From contig SCVT01000212.1 of the NCBI GenBank assembly GCA_004296815.1, positions 1 to 7,545 of the forward strand: 7,545 bases of DNA, in the 5' to 3' direction. Below are positions 6,233-7,545 of this stretch, one piece after another. Position 1 is the stretch's first letter. Each line of letters begins with the position of its first letter. The DNA comes from Reyranella sp. (GTDB lineage: Bacteria; Pseudomonadota; Alphaproteobacteria; Reyranellales; Reyranellaceae). A program made the translations under genes and the position numbers. The notes under the pieces were generated by a model. The model saw nothing but the letters and a program-made list of their open reading frames with translations, had not been told where the DNA came from and made no database searches.

Positions 6233-7545
6233 ATGACTAACGCGTCGGCGCCCGCCGGACAGGACCGGTGGTTACGGCTTGCCGGCGCAATCGCGCTCGG
6301 CGTGACGCTGCTGTACGCGATCGTCAGCGTGGTCGTCCGGCCTGCGATGTACTCCGACAGCGCCTGGGGTTTCGTCGGTTGGTATTCGGGCAAGGGGCTG
6401 CCCTTCAACTACGCGATGGCCGTCGATCAAGCAGACATTTCAAAAGACGTCGTCGTCTTCCCGACATGGTGGAGCCCCGGCCAGTACATCCTGCCCGGCC
6501 TTCTGGAGATGGCGGGCCTCGATCTTGGCCAAGCGATCACGGTCGTGGTCCTCCTCTGCAGCCTGCTCGGATTGGTCGGTTGGTTCTTCCTCTACCAAGA
6601 CTTCGGTTTTCCAGCGGCGAGCAGTGCCTTGGCCGTCGCGATCATCGCCCTTACGCGGCACTTCGCGTTGCCGTTCGGCATCTACAACGGCGGTGAGGTC
6701 CTGCTGTTCGGCATCGCGCCATGGTTCATCCTGCTGGTTTGGCGGCTACGGCAATTCGAATGGTGGGCCGTGCTGCCATTGCTGGCGGGCTCTGCGGTGA
6801 TGGTGTTCGCCAAGCTGTCAGGACTGGTTCTGTCCGCAGCGATGATCGGCGCAGCCGTGATGGCGCCGATCGGACCCTGGCTCTCGAAGGACAGGCTCGG
6901 GCGGGCGGTCGTCGCCGCCACCGCGGTTGCCGTGATGGGTGCGCTCTTCTACGTCGTCTGGTTCTCGCGCGGCAGCACGCCGACCGAGGTGCATGCCGAG
7001 GCCGCGTGGTGGTCCATCGGCAGCTACGTGGCCTATGTGACGTCCGCATCGTGGGGCGCGGCGTTGTCGCTGGGTGACCTCGCCGCGTGGTTCCTGCTGC
7101 ACCCGTCTCGACCGGTGTTCCAGTCGGCATTGCCGATCTACTGGCTCTTCCTGCCGCTGGCGCTTGCGACGTTCGCGTTGGTCGGATGGCGGCTATGGCG
7201 CAGCCATGCGGAGTACTTGCGTTTCGTCGCGTTCCTGGGCCTCGGAGTCGGCGTCGTGCTGGTGATGATCTCGGCCCGTGGCGCAGGGATCGGGACAGAG
7301 GAGAGGCACTTGCGAATCGTCTCGCTGGTGCTGTTCGTCGGGATCATCCACTCGGTACTGGACATGCCCGGCCGATGGGTTCGTGCGCTGTTCGCCGGTG
7401 TCGTCGTGGTCGCGTGCTTTTATGGCGTGACGTCCGCCGCGATGCGTGCCGTGGCGAATTCCGAGCGGCCACTTGGATCGCGTGGATTTCGTCACCTCGC
7501 TGCCGATCAGGCGCTCATCGATTACATACGGTCGATCGACACGCT
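6233..7545 (+). CDS. Polytopic membrane protein, probable GT-C type glycosyltransferase (partial)
   Basis: The frame is open from the ATG at 6233 to the window edge: 437 residues with no stop, so the C terminus is missing. The protein begins with a short polar segment (MTNASAPAGQDRWLR), then a first membrane helix (about 15-35). A long non-membrane loop (36-97) follows, then roughly ten more hydrophobic segments (near 100-120, 125-141, 154-170, 178-194, 196-216, 224-244, 300-320, 330-347, 360-376, 383-402). The first loop has an acidic site, MYSDSAWG (Asp42), and WWSPGQYILPGL (79-90). EERHLRIVSLVLF (356-368) begins a later helix. This layout fits GT-C lipid-linked sugar transferases of the inner membrane (DUF-type relatives of GT39/GT87), where an Asp in the first periplasmic loop is catalytic. 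Family placement is inference. An in-frame ATG at 6176 would add 19 residues; neither start has a clear Shine-Dalgarno. Codon use (TTG, CAA, TCA, AAA, GCA) is more mixed than in hom, glpX or recJ. Confidence 0.75.
   Translation, partial: MTNASAPAGQDRWLRLAGAIALGVTLLYAIVSVVVRPAMYSDSAWGFVGWYSGKGLPFNYAMAVDQADISKDVVVFPTWWSPGQYILPGLLEMAGLDLGQAITVVVLLCSLLGLVGWFFLYQDFGFPAASSALAVAIIALTRHFALPFGIYNGGEVLLFGIAPWFILLVWRLRQFEWWAVLPLLAGSAVMVFAKLSGLVLSAAMIGAAVMAPIGPWLSKDRLGRAVVAATAVAVMGALFYVVWFSRGSTPTEVHAEAAWWSIGSYVAYVTSASWGAALSLGDLAAWFLLHPSRPVFQSALPIYWLFLPLALATFALVGWRLWRSHAEYLRFVAFLGLGVGVVLVMISARGAGIGTEERHLRIVSLVLFVGIIHSVLDMPGRWVRALFAGVVVVACFYGVTSAAMRAVANSERPLGSRGFRHLAADQALIDYIRSIDT

Noticed and set aside
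6268..7077. Plus-strand ORFs at 6268-6696 and 6721-7077
   Set aside because: They are alternative-frame shadows of the membrane protein frame that is open from 6233 to the window edge.
5981..7545. Attachment-site repeat of the tRNA-Glu 3' end
   Set aside because: I looked for a second copy of the T-arm and acceptor sequence downstream and found none in the window.

Overview
This window looks like an ordinary stretch of chromosome from a high-GC alphaproteobacterium, of the Rhodospirillales or Reyranella/Hyphomicrobiales kind. The evidence is strong GC bias at third codon positions, long opposite-strand shadow ORFs, and a gene set (aminotransferase end, hom, glpX, then recJ) whose order I recall from several alphaproteobacteria. 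The genus cannot be fixed from the sequence alone.

Left part (1-2465, + strand): the last 42 codons of a probable class I/II aminotransferase are followed by hom (homoserine dehydrogenase with a C-terminal ACT domain) and glpX (class II fructose-1,6-bisphosphatase). The gaps are only 26 and 33 bases, so the three probably form one operon. It combines aspartate-family amino-acid synthesis with gluconeogenesis or sugar-phosphate metabolism.

Middle part (2466-4031): two genes for predicted exported proteins lie between glpX and recJ. They are a small two-cysteine protein of unknown function (+) and a PuuE-like polysaccharide deacetylase family protein (-). They converge, and their TAG stops share one CTAG palindrome in the loop of a perfect 6-bp hairpin. 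The deacetylase gene is divergent from recJ across 65 bases.

Right part (4032-7545, + strand): recJ (ssDNA-specific 5'-3' exonuclease, all DHH motifs present) ends in a stable GC hairpin. A canonical tRNA-Glu(TTC) with encoded CCA follows, with a plausible promoter. After about 250 noncoding bases comes a large polytopic membrane protein gene. It runs off the window with no stop, resembles GT-C type glycosyltransferases, and uses more mixed codons than the housekeeping genes. This is the most accessory-looking part.

I found no CRISPR array, insertion sequence, phage gene, toxin-antitoxin pair or recognisable defence system. I do not think the window contains a demonstrable new system. The points most worth following up are the overlapping-stop hairpin, the exported gene pair between glpX and recJ, and the membrane glycosyltransferase-like gene beside the tRNA with its leader hairpin.
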